A stretch of DNA of 64,000 nt from assembly GCF_019649055.1 (NCBI RefSeq), contig NW_026570246.1:744001-808000 (forward strand), read 5' to 3'. This document shows positions 24,852 through 38,604 of the stretch, in pieces. This DNA is from Paramacrobiotus metropolitanus (Eukaryota > Tardigrada > Eutardigrada > Parachela > Macrobiotidae). The position numbers and the translations under genes were made by a program. The notes under the pieces are model-generated. The model did no database searches. It had not been told where the DNA came from and saw only the letters and a program-made list of their open reading frames with translations. The stretch's first letter is position 1, and each line of letters starts with the position of its first letter.

Positions 24852-26047
24852 ATTTAATTTGTCTCACCGTTTTCCCGTCCGGAAGCGTTATTCTCTGACC
24901 TGCCCTTATCTGTTTTGATGCCGACGTGTTGTCGTTAATGTAACCCGCTTTTGTTTTTTCTGGGATTTTTTCTCCACGTCTGACTTGGATTGATTTTTGG
25001 CGGTACGTTAGATTCATTAAATATGTGGGTGCGCTTTCTCTTTGTCCGCAATATTCCTGCCTAGCTAGTTAGTTCTTAATAATTCTTAATATGTCTAGCT
25101 AGTTAGTTTGCTGTATATCGACGATGGGTTATAGCTAGATTTCTTTTGTCATTTTGTTTTTAACATGATTCTATGCCTATTGGTCTGTACTCTGTAGTTT
25201 TCTGCGTAGACTGTTGATATTGAAATGTTCACTTCGCTTTTTAGTGAACTTGCACAATGTGCTTTTTTGCAGAAAGGCGGATAGTTTTTTAGTGTTTTCC
25301 TATTATCTTCCAGATTGTTTGACGCTCGATATATTTTTTGGCTTTCGCTGCTTTACACAGCAGTACGATTAATAAAGGTTGCCTTTATACCTGCAGCATA
25401 GTGTACGTTCGACACAAACTAATCGTAAGTTATATCTATATATGCTGGAATTCTGTTCCATACAGTATTAAATAACTGGCTTTTTCAAGTACAGTACTCG
25501 TACGGTACTTAAAAAAGCGTAATTGCGGAATTTTGAGTTTAGTTTAACCAATGTTAATTTGAACAACCTCGTACGGTACTTACTTAATTGTGAGTTGTGA
25601 GCAAGATTGTGATTGTTGCAGATCAAATTGTGTGATGCTGTCGCTGTTCGCTTGAAAACATTTCTGCGTTTTTGCGTATTTCAGATTCTTCAGTTTATTT
25701 TTCGAACCAAGTGCAGGTTATTTTTCAGGTGTGATTCGGCAACAGGAGCACCCGTTACAGAGCAGTACATTACCGTACAGTTTGCTGAATATAACACGGT
25801 CCACTGGGGGCTTTGTAAGATTTACAAAGCAAGTAAATCCCACAACCAAGCATCTTTGGGAAGGAAATAAGCATGAACATATGTAGATAACTGAACCCGT
25901 ATCAAATTAGCAGTCGTTGCACAATATTTTTATCTTTTTATTTATAGAAGGAAGTACTTATGTAATGGCACAATTAATTATAAGTAAGCCAAATGTAATT
26001 TTAAAAAATGTGAAACATATAATGTCTTTGAGATACCATGAACGCAT
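24852..26047. other. Intergenic, AT-rich
   Basis: Holds only short repeats of TAGCTAGTTAGT (about 25060-25110) and of GTACGGTACTTA (about 25500-25585). It is likely to contain the 3' UTR of the P450 gene at its right end. Confidence 0.4.
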
Positions 26048-28523
26048 TCAGCTTCTATGTCGAAACTTGATTTTCATTTCGTACGGTTTCGGCAGCATGA
26101 AAAAACCAATGGTATGGAAATCCAGCGAAGGGAGTTTTTCCGGTGTTGCTGGAAGCAGCGTTAGCTTCTGCATCACATTGGCAAAAATAACGAAAACTTG
26201 TTTTTTAGCAATTTGATCCCCCATGCACATTCGGCGACCTTTGGAGAAAGGTACAAACCAGTCAGGCACGTGCACTTTTCCATTGTTGATAAACCGTTCA
26301 GGGCGGAATTCATAGGGATCTTTCCATACTGTTTCGTCGTAATGCACCGCAAAGGAATGCAGATATACACGAGTACCTAAAGAATAAATAATACAAAAAA
26401 TGGCAAGCGACAGCGATGAAATATCCTGTGCCTTTACGATTTAAGCGAAGTCTTCCATGATAGATGTGTCATAATGGGTAAGCTGTAATTACACACTCCA
26501 TAGTATAGCTGTACCAGTCGTTCTACTTTTACATCGTGTTATAGTTATTTGTTCTACAGTACATGTACTTGCTCGCTGTAAACATTCTGCGTTTCTATTG
26601 TGGTCCAGCTGACATTTACTTTCCAATCTTATTAGTACTAATATTATAATTTTGTTTTAAACGTTATTATTTTGCCAACAATTTCTTACCCTTTGGAATC
26701 GTGTAACCGCCTACTGGCACATCTGCATCTGTGTAGTGCGGAAGGGCAAAGGGAGCCACTGGCCACATGCGCATTACTTCCAGCATCACGCTTTCCGTGT
26801 ACGGTAACAGTGCTTGATGTTCCAATGTTATGTCACCTGAAGCGATCGCCGAATCGATCTCGTCCTGGACTTTTTTCTGTACTTCTGGTTTATGCAGCAT
26901 TACGGCAAAAATCCTATAAAAATGCAAAACCACCAATATATACATGACCGTATGAAGCATAACGTTTCTTTGTTGGCGCAAAATGTTTTAACTATTTTCT
27001 TATTCCTCACACCGTACCACGAGAGTGTCATTGTACTCGTATCGTAGCTGGCGACAAACAGCGGTCCCAGGATCATCGGCAAGCGGTCAATATCGAAGGT
27101 CTCTTTCTTATCTCCCGAGACAGCGGCATTCTGATCCATCCAAACATCCATGATATTCGTCGGGAAGCCCTTATTCCACACTTCAACATTTTTGTAAACA
27201 ATGTCTCTCAAATATTCCGTACAGTAGCGAAATTTCGTGTAGCCCTCTTTGCGACACGTACGCGGAAACAGTTTCAGAATGGGAAACGCATCGTCCAGTG
27301 TCATTTGCATGAGTAAGCGCACACTCTCACTGAACATTTCAATCATTCTGTGGCTATGCGCGTCATCATAATCGAACCGCTTTCCCAACAGTGTGCCGAG
27401 GGTGATATTGGCAATGGTCTGGGCAATTATCTTCGTTGGATTGAAAGGTGTGCCCTCGGTGGCTTCGAGTTCTTTCATCATTTGATTGATTTCATCAATT
27501 ATCCGGTTCTGCATGATCTGCACTCCAAAACCTTTCAGTTTGTGCCGGACGAAATCGCGCACTTCGCATTCGACGGGATTGATGCCGGCGTGGACCATGT
27601 TGAGAAAGCCTTTGCCACTCGGATCCAAACCCGGCACTGGCAACTCGGGTGGTCGTCCGGCGCAGTCCCATCCGCTGGCCACAAAACCTTCGTGGCATGT
27701 TTTGTACGAGGACAGCCATATCACTGGGCTGCAACCAGGCAAAAAAACTTATAAGCTGGAAATAACTGCATATAAAAACATAATCTTTCTTTACTTAGCC
27801 TACCAGACTTTACTTGAAATCGTGCATATATACTTTAATCATCATGCCCGTTATTGCTATTATGACCGTATAATGCATGTATATATTCACGTATAAAGAT
27901 TTGCAGCCGCAATTAAACCGGTAGATAATATTTCAACAAAAGCAAATAATTAGCTTTGGCTGCGACTGTAGGTGTGTGATACCGAATCGCCGAAGAAAGC
28001 TTAAATTAAAATTTTCCTGATGTAAACATCTCAGTAATTTGCGGCATTTAATTCTTTGGAAGCTCCTTGCCTTGACTGCACAAATATTAGCTGGTTTAAC
28101 CTTTCATAATCAATGCATTCAATAATTTAATTCGATGGGATATGCAAACGCACTGGTTAAATAAGACGACGGTGGCACTGTTTTTACATGGGCGCGGCTG
28201 GGTATTCAGTTGAGTGTTAACAGTTAATACTGTAATATGGTTCACTAATTCACTTACTATCGTCCTATGTACATGGTGAAGATTCCATTGTATTTTTTTC
28301 CGATCCGCATCAAACGCGTCTGCACGCTCTCTTTACCGTTTCCGTTAAGAAGCCAGGCATTCCCAATTATGGGAATTGCCAGCGGACCAGGTGGTAAACC
28401 GGTGACCATTTGTCGTACAAAAATATACCACGCGCAGCCAATCAAAAGCAAGGCAATCCATACTGCATGAATGGGATACGCCGTCAGGACACTCCACGCT
28501 TTTCCCAACAGCGCTTCGATCAT
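26048..28523 (-). CDS. Microsomal cytochrome P450 (CYP2-clan-like)
   Basis: Four exons, 28258-28523, 27018-27728, 26690-26913 and 26048-26376, close to 509 aa, the normal length for a microsomal P450. An N-terminal membrane anchor (IHAVWIALLLIGCAWYIFV) is followed by the proline hinge LPPGP. The I-helix reads FVASYDTSTMTLSW, with S-Y in place of the usual A/G-G/E-x of AGxDTT but keeping D-T-S/T. The K-helix ExxR is in MLEVMRMWP (about residue 370), PERF is at 426-429, and the heme-binding loop is FSKGRRMCMG with the axial Cys at about 451. It would be an ER-bound monooxygenase taking electrons from P450 reductase; the substrate cannot be read from sequence. The donor at 27018 was chosen because it restores the conserved spacing between the I-helix Trp and HKPEV. 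Confidence 0.92.
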
Positions 28524-30308
28524 TGTGAAAATTTGAGTAAAAATATTCTATAAATTATTCATACATAATATTTGTATAGCTAGCGAAAAGGCTGTCGCGG
28601 TGTTCGACAGCTGATTAAGTACCTCTGGAATCTGTTGCTGATACAATTTTGCACGTAAATGGCTGCAGATTCAGAGGAAACTTAATGTGCTGCCTTACTC
28701 GCACCAAAATTTCGAGCAAAAAAGCAGCGCTAAAGCATTAGGTTGCTTTGTATGATTACAAGGCCAAGGAAAATGAGCCTTTATATAAACTTCAGCACTC
28801 TTGCCGGATGATCGGCAAAATATAGCCATTAGATGACTCAACCGCACTTTTACAGCTTGGAGGAATTGTTTTTTACATCTGTGCTTGCGACAATAGCAAG
28901 ATTTAATATACTCGATATGTCATGTTATTCTTTCAAAATAAGGAAAATGCATTAGTCACTGCCCACTGGGCAAATTATGCACCCAATTTTACCGCCGCTG
29001 CAAAAGCGAATGGAAACCTAAGACGTAAATTCGTGTACTTCGCTTTGATTACTAAAATCTAGAAGACCGCAAAATTCTTTTATGTAAAAGCCCTTAGGTG
29101 ACCTGCTTCGAAATTTCCAAGAGGCGAGATAACCAGCGAAACGGTAAAGACATAAAACTTGGTTTGATCTTCCTACATGGTCTGTACAGGGGGCAAAATT
29201 AAATAATTATTACGTGTAAGCGGTGTACCAGAAAAATTATTTTTATTAAATGCCTCTAGGATAAAACTGCAAAAGGTCTTCCCAGTTACAAAAGCTGGTA
29301 TATGTATATTAACCAATCCTAAATCAAGGAACGTCGTAAATGGAGGCCTTGCCTGCCAGATTGTGTTCTTAGGTACAAGGATAGTTTATAATTAATTTAT
29401 TTTTAATTGCATTTTTGCTACAGAAAGCAATAAAAAACAAGTATACTTAAGCTTTGCAACTCTCATCGATCAATCTGCAATTTACGGCACCTGTCAATTG
29501 TCATCATCAGGTTCAATATTTTATAATTGTTACTGCTAATGTCACTGGTTAACGTTTATCAGGTACAAATGCAGTCTGAATTACCTGTTACAATAATTAT
29601 TGTTAGAGTACCATGTATTGTAGCTGATTAATTTTCGGTGCCGTTGGTTTTCTAATGTAAAGCACATCGCAAACGCATTTTTAAAAGGTCACCTATTCAA
29701 CACTCTCTGACCATTCAAGTTCCCAACAGTACAGTAGTCTTTGCTGTTATCCATGTGTCACTGTATAATCACTTAGGTGTTCGAAGCATTCCTCCGCCGG
29801 CCATAAAGTTTGCAATTACATAGATAGTAACTGGAATTTTTGCTATTAACATCCAGATTTTTTTACAAAACAATGATGTCTTTACGCACATATATTCTAT
29901 CCCCGGTTCCTCTTCCAGAAATAATGCCTTTGCAATCAAAGGCATGAACTCTGATATAAAACGCTACAGTTGACGGAACAAACAGGAAATCCAAGAAGAT
30001 GCAGAAAGTGTTTATGATACAAACCGAATACTTATTACTACAGAATACTTATTACTCTGTATACGACAATTACAATATTTTTGTTTGCCACATTTTGGAA
30101 CGTACAAAAATTTCAATAAATTAAAAAGTTGTTTAGAAAAGCTGGTCGAGAAGTGACCTTGCTAGTCGATATAATTTTAATAACGGGTGATTCCAGTAAT
30201 TTAAGACAAATGCTGGCCACGGACGGAGCGGCATGCGTTGGCAATTAAGTGGATATTGTAGTACGAGAATATACATCCATGCCAATTATATGTGCAAAAA
30301 TTGTTGGT
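28524..30308. other. Intergenic between P450 promoter and GPCR 3' end
   Basis: About 1.8 kb, AT-rich, no open frames above background and no repeat recognised. The right end should carry the 3' UTR of the GPCR gene. Confidence 0.45.
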
Positions 30309-32354
30309 TCATATGAAGGAGGCACTTGTGCCGGTGCCAGACTCGGTGAACCCTTCCCGAATTCCCCTCCATCGGTTATACAAGTTCCGAGCGCCGTGCC
30401 GAAACCGCTTATCCGAACTGTAGATGAGAATGGCATTTGTTGCTGTACTACCGTGCGCTAATAGCAGACTTCCCAGATGAATCCATGCCGGGATAGGAAC
30501 CATGGGCAGCATTAGGAGTATCGCTAGCGGCAACCAGGATACCAAAAATAGCATGAAGCTGCGTAACAGCGTCTGTGCCAGGAGGATTTCATGCCAGAAT
30601 GCTTTACTACGCCGGTTGCAATGCTTCACCGGTAAGGTCAGGGCATCATTAACGGCCACCAGTGCTTTCACTGCTTTGTCGTCATCGGATTTCAGCGACA
30701 CGAGCGGAATGCGGATTGACGATTCCAGTGTGCTACCGCAACTAGCCGAACATGCTGCCGATGTGGTTGGAGGTTTTGGATTGCGCATTTTAATAATTAT
30801 GTTACGTGCGGATTTTGTGCGGCGTACCAGCAGGTAGATGTTAAAATAGGCGAAGAAGCTAATGGCGATGGGAAGGACAATGCCTACCACGGCGAAAAAA
30901 GTGGAATATGTCCACAGATTGGTTTCACGGGTGCATAGATAAAACTGTTCAACATAACTGTTTTCTCCCCATCCAAGATGATTGGGCATATGGATGAGAA
31001 AAGAAATCGCCCATATGGCCAGTATCCACAGCACAGTTTTGCGCGGCGAAAACAGCTGGTCGTAAATATCGTTCTTGCACATGAAGAAGTACCTATTCGT
31101 TGACGCATAGAACATAAAATTAAAACGCAATCTACCACTAGGACCGCAAATAAGAAACACTGTTTATCTAAATAACTACTAGAAAAGAAATGTCAACTTC
31201 CACTTGACGTACCGATTAAAAGCCGTTCCCGTGTTTGACCATATTGCTGTTAAGCAACCCGGTGCACATACGCTGGCAACAAAAATGCACAGCGGCATGC
31301 GATCGGCCCAAAACAGTTTCCCATGGACCACACCTGTGGAAATAAATAATCAGGAAGTAATTGCATTGAAAATACTTGCAGCGGGTCTTGTCGGCTCATT
31401 TTCTAACAAATTTTTGGCACTTCACTGTATGTGCCACAGTGCCAGTACACCAATTAAGAGTATATCTATATAGATATTTTGCTGAGGTATACGTAGTACG
31501 TACCACCACCATTTCACTTACTAATGATATTAAACGGAACGACTATCAATATCAGTGCAAGATCGGAAACTGCCAGGTTGACTAGGAACGCATTTTGAGT
31601 AGATCGCAGCTCCCGAACAAGCAATATCGTGATGATTATCTAGAAAAAGTATTGTTATCAGGTTGTTTTATTCAATCACATAGCCGTAATATGCACTACT
31701 CTAAAGTCTAAATCAATGTAATTGAGCGTGTTGTTTACTAGTTTCGATGTTCGGCTGCAAGGATTCATGGGAAGCGTTCTACATTAAAGCACCTCAATTT
31801 ATAATAAAAATACCACGTATTCGTACACTATAGACTCATATAGCATATAGATATATATATATATGTAGAATGTAGCCAAAGCGTTTATCCATATTATAGT
31901 GGCACTCGTGTTCAAGGTTTTCGTGGTGGGATTATCTGTACTATATTATTACAGTTGTATGATATTCGCTTAAAAACAAAGACATTTACACAGCTAGCGC
32001 ATATCAATTAATCTCGATCGTTTCGAGCCGCTTGCAGCTTTGACGGACAACGAATATTTACCGTGGTCATGTGAAACTCAGTAATTAACTGAATTTGTTA
32101 TCTGTGGAAAAATTCATTAAAGGCGGAAGAAACAGCATCGCTTTAATAGGTACCTACCTTAATTTGACTACCGCTACTTCCTAATTTGGCTCTAACCTTG
32201 TAATTTATTAGTGTAAACTTACCATTGCGTTGCCCACAAAACCAGCGATACTTAATACGATCATGACGATTATGAAAGCCACACGAATCCACAAAGTATC
32301 ATTATGAGATTCATACTGCCATAATGGCATAACTGCATCCGTTGCGTTATTCAT
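30309..32354 (-). CDS. Class A GPCR, melatonin-receptor-like
   Basis: Four exons, 32223-32354, 31522-31639, 31213-31333 and 30309-31092, give 384 aa. Seven hydrophobic segments are visible: TM1 with GFVGNAM, TM2 with NLAVSDLAL, TM3 ending in an NRY motif instead of DRY, TM4 (WILAIWAISFLIHMPNHL), TM5 with a central Pro, TM6 with SWLPLA (the CWxP region) and TM7 with NAILIY, a variant of NPxxY. Cys residues at the top of TM3 and in the second outer loop could pair. The stretch NRYFFMC followed by IYDQLFSPRKT resembles NRYCYIC and KYDxLYS of melatonin receptors; Tre1/moody-like receptors also have NRY-type motifs. N-linked sites (NNAT, HNDT) precede TM1. The ligand is unknown. The ATG at 32354 was chosen as the first in frame. 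Confidence 0.88.
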
Positions 32355-33868
32355 GTCTGCACACGCAGTCAAATGAATAAATCTTAATGAATACACTCAA
32401 ACGTCGCATACAATTAATTTTAGAAACGCAAGATATCACATGTAATTATATTAACAATGAGCCTCCAAACAAATGTTCCATCTCTGGTTGCTGTAACTAT
32501 ATGGAGGAATCAGGATTATCGAGTGCAAAAGCGGCTTCGGGTACAGATTTAATTCCTCCAGATAGAAGTATGGAATTTCACAACCGACGCTGCGGGTATG
32601 CTTGAAGGTTAATGAAACAGACAAGTTCGTGATACTTCCACCTTCCAGCATTGTGACTGTGAATTGCAGATGGGCGGATCTGCCTAATGAGATTATGACG
32701 TAGTGCTGTATGTATACTCGTAGTCCAGGAGTCCCGGACAAACATACTTGCATCAATATGTACCGTAGCACCGGTCTAAACGCCGCCGGAAGAGTTGTAT
32801 TTCGGATCGGAGGCGAATCACATAGACTGCACAGTGTACCTTAATGAGCACGATTAAGATTGGAAATGCGGCCATATGTCGGATAACGAGAATTTCACGA
32901 GAAATTTACATGTCGCACTGTCCCGAATTCGTCCTTGCAATACTGCATACCGTGATCTCTTAACCGCCGAAATTTTTGAGGGATGCATTAATAATTTTGT
33001 TAACTGAATAATGTCCACAATGACGTGAAACTGTAGCTGTCACAGGTAAAGCATACAGATACAATTCTAGCACACAATGGTGCGTGTAAGTATGGCTCGA
33101 GTATCACCTTTCACCAATTGCGTCTTCCACGACACATCCTCATTCCCTACATGCACACTATTTCCGGCGCCTCTCTTTTGTCATTCATCCATCCAGGGAA
33201 TCGATCTCCTGTGTCTGGCATGATGCGGTTACAAATGCATTGAACAATGAGAATCCCAAATAAACCCGTGGCCCGTCTTGCACTTTTCCGCACTAGAACC
33301 AAGTTGATGGTACAACTGGCTTGTTAAATGTTCCAATACAATCACGTAGCTAGATTTCTCCCGTCAAGTAATTTCCGTTGAAAAACAACGCTTTGATTAT
33401 CAAATCCAGTAGGCATTAATTAGCCAGTACTTCCACCCTCGGCATACCAATTACAAAAATTACTACTCGTGCATGATGCATTACGGCATATAAGTACTGC
33501 ATAGGGATAATTAGTGTCTCGCTAAAGCTGTTCGGCAAATCAAGACTCAAGAAATCTCCGAGAGAAATTCAAACATAAAATCCGATTTAATTCTTTCTTA
33601 TGGTTAGAACGTCAGTCACAACTCTGTGGCGAACTTGAATAAAAAATTAAAGTTCACTCAGTTGTCTTCCCGATTTGTCTTGTATAAGCAATGAAATCAA
33701 CAGCTGTCAGACCCTGCTAATTACAGCAATGCATTAAATTTTAGGATAGAGCAATCGCTACTGCATGTGTCCAGCAATACGACATAACAATGAGCAAACA
33801 TGAATAATTAAAGACGCCTAAGATAAGTCTCAGCACACAGAAAGTAAAAGCCATCAGTCCACACGAAA
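32355..33868. other. Intergenic between GPCR 5' end and MCMBP 3' end
   Basis: About 1.5 kb, no coding potential or repeat recognised. It should hold the GPCR promoter and the MCMBP 3' UTR. Confidence 0.45.
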
Positions 33869-36836
33869 TCATGGATTAATGGAGGGCTTCATACGATCAA
33901 TCCGTTCTTTCTCAAGCATCTGCACGTGATTCCAGTGCGCCGATGTCAAAGCCTTGTCTCCGTGCGATATACACACATAGCGCGCCAGCTCCAGTTGATT
34001 GTGAAGTAAAATGCCGGACATATTACGGTCGGTTTTCCGTTTTTCCACAAAGTCATCGACAATTTCCTGAAAAAATCAAAACTATTACAGTTCATGGCGC
34101 TCAACACCCAGTGAGAAAACCCGTTTCCTGCAGTAAAACTCGTGCAATGCCGCTATGCACCATTACAGAGCAAGATATTCGGTACAGGCAAAACTACTTC
34201 ACCTTTCGCATGTCCTCATCAATTTCGTAAGATGCAAATTTGGCGGCAGTTAAATATTTCCGTATAACTTTCACAGTATCGTCCGATAAGACTGTTTCGG
34301 TATAGGAATTATCGGGTTTCACCGGCACCACGTAACGACATTCAATAAGCGAACGGCCATGGCTAAGGACGAAAACAGGTGTATCCATCGCAAATTCAAC
34401 TTGTTGGGTGAAGTAATCAATGTCCATCTTTTGCTCTGTGGCTAATTTTTGCAAAGCCAGCAAATTTTTCACCCCTGTAATCAAACGTTAACTAAGCATT
34501 TATACTTAAATAAGTTGTACCATAGATGTAACGAATTCAGTTAAACCAAATACGCAACAAAGCAAGCCAAACAATAAATTACCAGATGCCCAAAATATCG
34601 ATCCACATACCAGCATCATTAAGGGTTCCCGCATCCATCGTTGTTTCATCTATAATCAAGTGAGTGTGGCCCGTCAATTGTAGAATGCCTGGGAGCAACT
34701 CCTGTTCTGTATCAGAAGATTCGACATCCAGCTTCGGGCACATACGGGCGTTGTTCAGCGTTGCAATGCCCAAAGAGAAAAATCTTGCCTATGTGAAATT
34801 ATCATCAGGTGGCACATCAATAAATGGAGAACGTGCTTTTCACTACCAGACATCTGATATTTTAGCCTGTACAATCCTTCTGTTTCATTCCGAAAAACAA
34901 AAGTACTGTTCTATAAAATAGATGAAAATATGTAACGTTAACTTTCTATTTTCATCAAAAACGCTCCCACTGCATATAATGCCGCATTACGTACTGCAAA
35001 TTATTTATCAACCAGCTGACCTTTGGTATGATTTCGCTGATGAACGCCTTAAATCTGGCAGCAAATTCTGGCCGATCCGCAAAATTAATCAGATTAAGAG
35101 AGCAGTTCCCTATCGGCAATCCGTCACGCGAACCGTATCTGCAAACCGAACGAAAATGTGGTGATGACGCAGTTACTGCCAGATCGCTGCCAAATTAATG
35201 CTCACGTTGATGATAGCAGATGAATTAACAGGTACTCCGCAGCCACAATGTCACCTTGGACGAAACTGCGTAGAAATTCCAGTAAAGTCGGTCGAAGATA
35301 GCGCAATTCATGCAAGATTCCATTAAGCTCTGAAAAATGCGACAATGCCATCTCACACTGCAGACCAACAGCACATTCAGAACAATGAATAAGAGATACA
35401 CCATAAATTAACGTAATGGCATCATTGTTACCGGCTGTATTGAACGAGAGTTCGGGATGGCTGTGTGCCCGTTTCCTCGCAAAGTACACGGCCATGTGTA
35501 ATGGTTCCACAGCTTCCGGTGCTTTATCGGGATTGCCTCCGTAGACAATTCCAAATATATCGTACATTTCGTTTATCCTGATACCGTCGGCAGCACTCCC
35601 AAAAAACTACAACGAAGAACAATACTAATTTTACTGTACATTAGACTGGCTTGAGCTCAACTCTGTGCGATATAATACAAAATACACTTATAGTTAATTT
35701 AAGTACAGTTGTATTTGCCTATATGGCCTTCTAGTTCGTGCTATTTCGTGAATTTCATAATAATTTATTTCGCCCTGCGGGAAAGTGCGCAGTCACATAC
35801 ATGTGCTATAATGGTGCAGTCGCTGGTGGAAACGCGAGCAGAGTCATGAAGCGTATTCAAATCTTGCACCCACTGCGTTTCCCCCGGAACAGGAACACAT
35901 TTGAATGACTGCACAAGGAACAAACTCCGCGGATCGCTGTTCGCTAGGCACATTTGGTTTTCCTAGTCAATAAAACGCCATTAATCTCCTATACGTGCTC
36001 CTGCATATAACGGTAAAAAAATTTCTATGGTTAACAAAACGGCTTTTGCAGTCACAAATCTCACTATTAGAAACACCACTAGAAAATTTAAAGAAACCGT
36101 CATTCGATAAAACAGTTAATTATGTAACGTTATGTAAATTATGTTAGAATCCACAAGGTCAGCATACTTGTTAAATAAAACTCTTTTTGCAAATAAGTAA
36201 GAACACAAACAAGCATTCTACACAGTGACAGATTTTTATGCCTCACCTCAAGAGCCACATGATGTTTAAATAGTCCACACACCGTGCGTACTTCTCCTGA
36301 TGTCGAATTACGGATCTGCACAAACGGTTGATGATAGGCGGACGACTGCTCGTTCTGGATCATGCAGCGGAAATGCACTAAAGTCCTGCGCGGAATATCT
36401 CGCGGGCATTTCCACGACTGCACAGACGGAATCTAGCAAACAACGAACATCTTCATAACAGCCAAAAAAGTGTCCTGCTTATCACAACATACGAAGTATC
36501 GGTAGTCGCTACGGTCGTCGAAAGTTTTAGCTTGAAAGGCTGCTGCAATATCGCGACACAGACGTTCGGGATCGCTGACGTAAAGCTCCGAATTGTTTTC
36601 TGCAAAAAAAGATTTACAACATCAAATGCGGGACAAAAACTGCACCGAGCCACTAGCAAATTAGGTTCTAGGATTAGGTAGGTCTAAATTCCGAAGAGTG
36701 GAAAACCAAAGCATGGTTGTATACTTGTATGTATACAATCTAAAATACAATCTCAGCCTTGGCACAACTCACCAAAAATCTGATCCACGGTACGATACGG
36801 ATTGGATACCCAATCTGGACGTGCGTGAGCAGGCAT
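33869..36836 (-). CDS. MCMBP: Mini-chromosome maintenance complex-binding protein (MCMBP)
   Basis: Nine exons, 36773-36836, 36493-36599, 36247-36432, 35801-35962, 35206-35606, 35021-35138, 34611-34788, 34203-34474 and 33869-34066, close in phase to 561 aa (human protein about 640). Family hallmarks in order: MPAHARPDWVSNPY at the start, LVHFRCMIQN, KCVPVPGETQWV, LLEFLRSFVQGDIVAAEYLL, LQLTGHTHLIIDET, and a C-terminal IVDDFVEKRK. MCMBP binds MCM3-7, unloads the helicase from chromatin in late S phase and protects newly made MCM subunits; it is nuclear. The Ser-rich insert found in vertebrates after the CVPVPGE segment is much shorter here, accounting for the smaller size. The gene is divergent from the EHD gene. 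Confidence 0.93.
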
Positions 36837-38604
36837 CTGCGATTAAGAAGGGGATGTCACCGATATGACAATAATGAGGGTAGCGCAAAAAAGTGGAATG
36901 CGGGCACAACACTTGAAATTTGTTATCCTGGCGAGTAAGTAAACTGCGGCAGCTAAGGTCTAATAAGGACTGTAAAGTGTAAGCACTGTAAGGGCCTTAC
37001 AGTTAGGCCCAAAGGTTCGTAATCGTCAGTTGTCAAATACTGCAGCACTTTTGCCAGGGTTACAGATCGTCCGCAAAACGAAGCACACAATGTATGATGA
37101 ATCGATGATACACTCCTGGAAATCTCGGCTGCTTTTATAAGTCTTACGTTGACCTCGAGATGACTGATCCGGGTAACACGAAATACAGGTATTCGTATTT
37201 TTTTTGAAAACTGAGAAAAATTAGAAAGCCAAGCGAAATGCGCGGGAATTGCCCCTGGATATTCGGAGACCCGACTTTAGCTAGTGCCCGATGGCGGTCG
37301 CCAACCGGAAACAAACGAAGCGGTCCTTATCATCTTATGCCTTCCTATATATTGACCACGAAATACGGGCGCGAAAGCGCTGTTGTTGCTCAGTTGGTGG
37401 TTTTATCAACTTGAAAAGATTTTTTTAAAAATCATAATTATTATAACACGTAGTAATCGGGATCCTAATTCGCTCAGCGGCGCAATGTAGGGGGTGTCAA
37501 CTGGCAATTTTTTGGAATTTGACTCCCCTTTCTTAAAACGTTTTGTACCCCCTGTCAGAATTGTTCGATTGGTATAAGTCATTCCGTAATCTTTGCACTT
37601 CATTTTAAGTTTGAGCCTTTAATTTTTATTGATACGTTATTTTTAAGCGAAAGATTAAAATCATTACTGCAAGACAAAATCGGTTGTCGTTTTGATTAAT
37701 GTGCTTACAGCTTACTGTCTACGTCTGTAGCCTATGCAAATCCATCCATTCATACAGTGATCCACCGGGCGACAATTTCAACTTTTTTTCTAATTTTGGA
37801 TTGCAGAGGTCAGCTGGTCTGGTCTCTTGACTTTCAAAACATATTGCACGCTTTAATTCTTCCTTGGAAACAGATGCCCTTTGTCTTTAGAGAATTTAAG
37901 GAATTTTTAAGCACTGTAAAGTGTAAACAGGACTTATTTATTACCATGTTTTGTGTGCGATAGTGGTGTTAGAAAATATTATGATAACGATATTTTCGTA
38001 GAAACGGAAGGACGTTCAGTTTACAATATGGACAAACTGATAAACCACAATCTTGGTCTAGATCTAGTTGAGCCACTTTCCAAGTTGATGTCAGTAATAA
38101 GTTGAAAATATAATAAATCTTTAATATTTCCGAGTGAGTTAAGCAAAGGAACCGCTTGTCCGCGCAGCCGCTTCCGCCTCATACGCGCCGACCAGATGAG
38201 TCATTTGATTGACATGAGCCATCGCATTCTTGCTTTCGCGTAGACGTGTGCGTCGACATTTTCCACCTGAGCATAACTTGCTTTTTTGACTTCCGACTTC
38301 TTAGGAGTGTGTATCATCTGCGGTAGATCTATTTGAGAATCCATTACCTTCGTGGAAAGCGAGAACAATCATACGATTTATTGCAGCACGCCTCTGTATC
38401 ACATGTGGTATCAGTTTTGCTGGTTTTGTAATTTTGTTCCAGATTTTTCATTTGGATGATCTGATCGAAGAAAATACTCTGCGGTCACATCAGCTGCACA
38501 TGTTTTACTGTGAATAAGGCGAATTCAATGCTTGCACCTTGTGTGGATCTTGAATTCTTGGCTGATTTTGATTTACGTTTAAAGTAAATTTTGTTGTTGA
38601 TAAA
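36837..38604. promoter_or_regulatory. Divergent region between MCMBP and EHD genes
   Basis: About 1.77 kb between two outward-facing start codons. It holds the two promoters and one coding-like stretch on the - strand (38139-38344, listed separately). No clear core promoter motif was recognised. Confidence 0.4.
38139..38344 (-). CDS. Coding-like small frames, product unknown
   Basis: On the - strand an ATG at 38344 opens a 47-codon frame (MDSQIDLPQMIHTPKKSEV...), while the next frame, open from 38300 to a stop at 38139, reads RRTRLRESKNAMAHVNQMTH and then an Ala/Glu-rich end. Each half looks coding and they overlap with a one-base shift. Either a short exon boundary is missed or it is a frameshifted relic. 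It is not recognised. Confidence 0.25.

Noticed and set aside
37406-37603. 65-codon - strand frame starting with ATG
   Set aside because: No homology, no splice context, and length within chance for AT-rich DNA.
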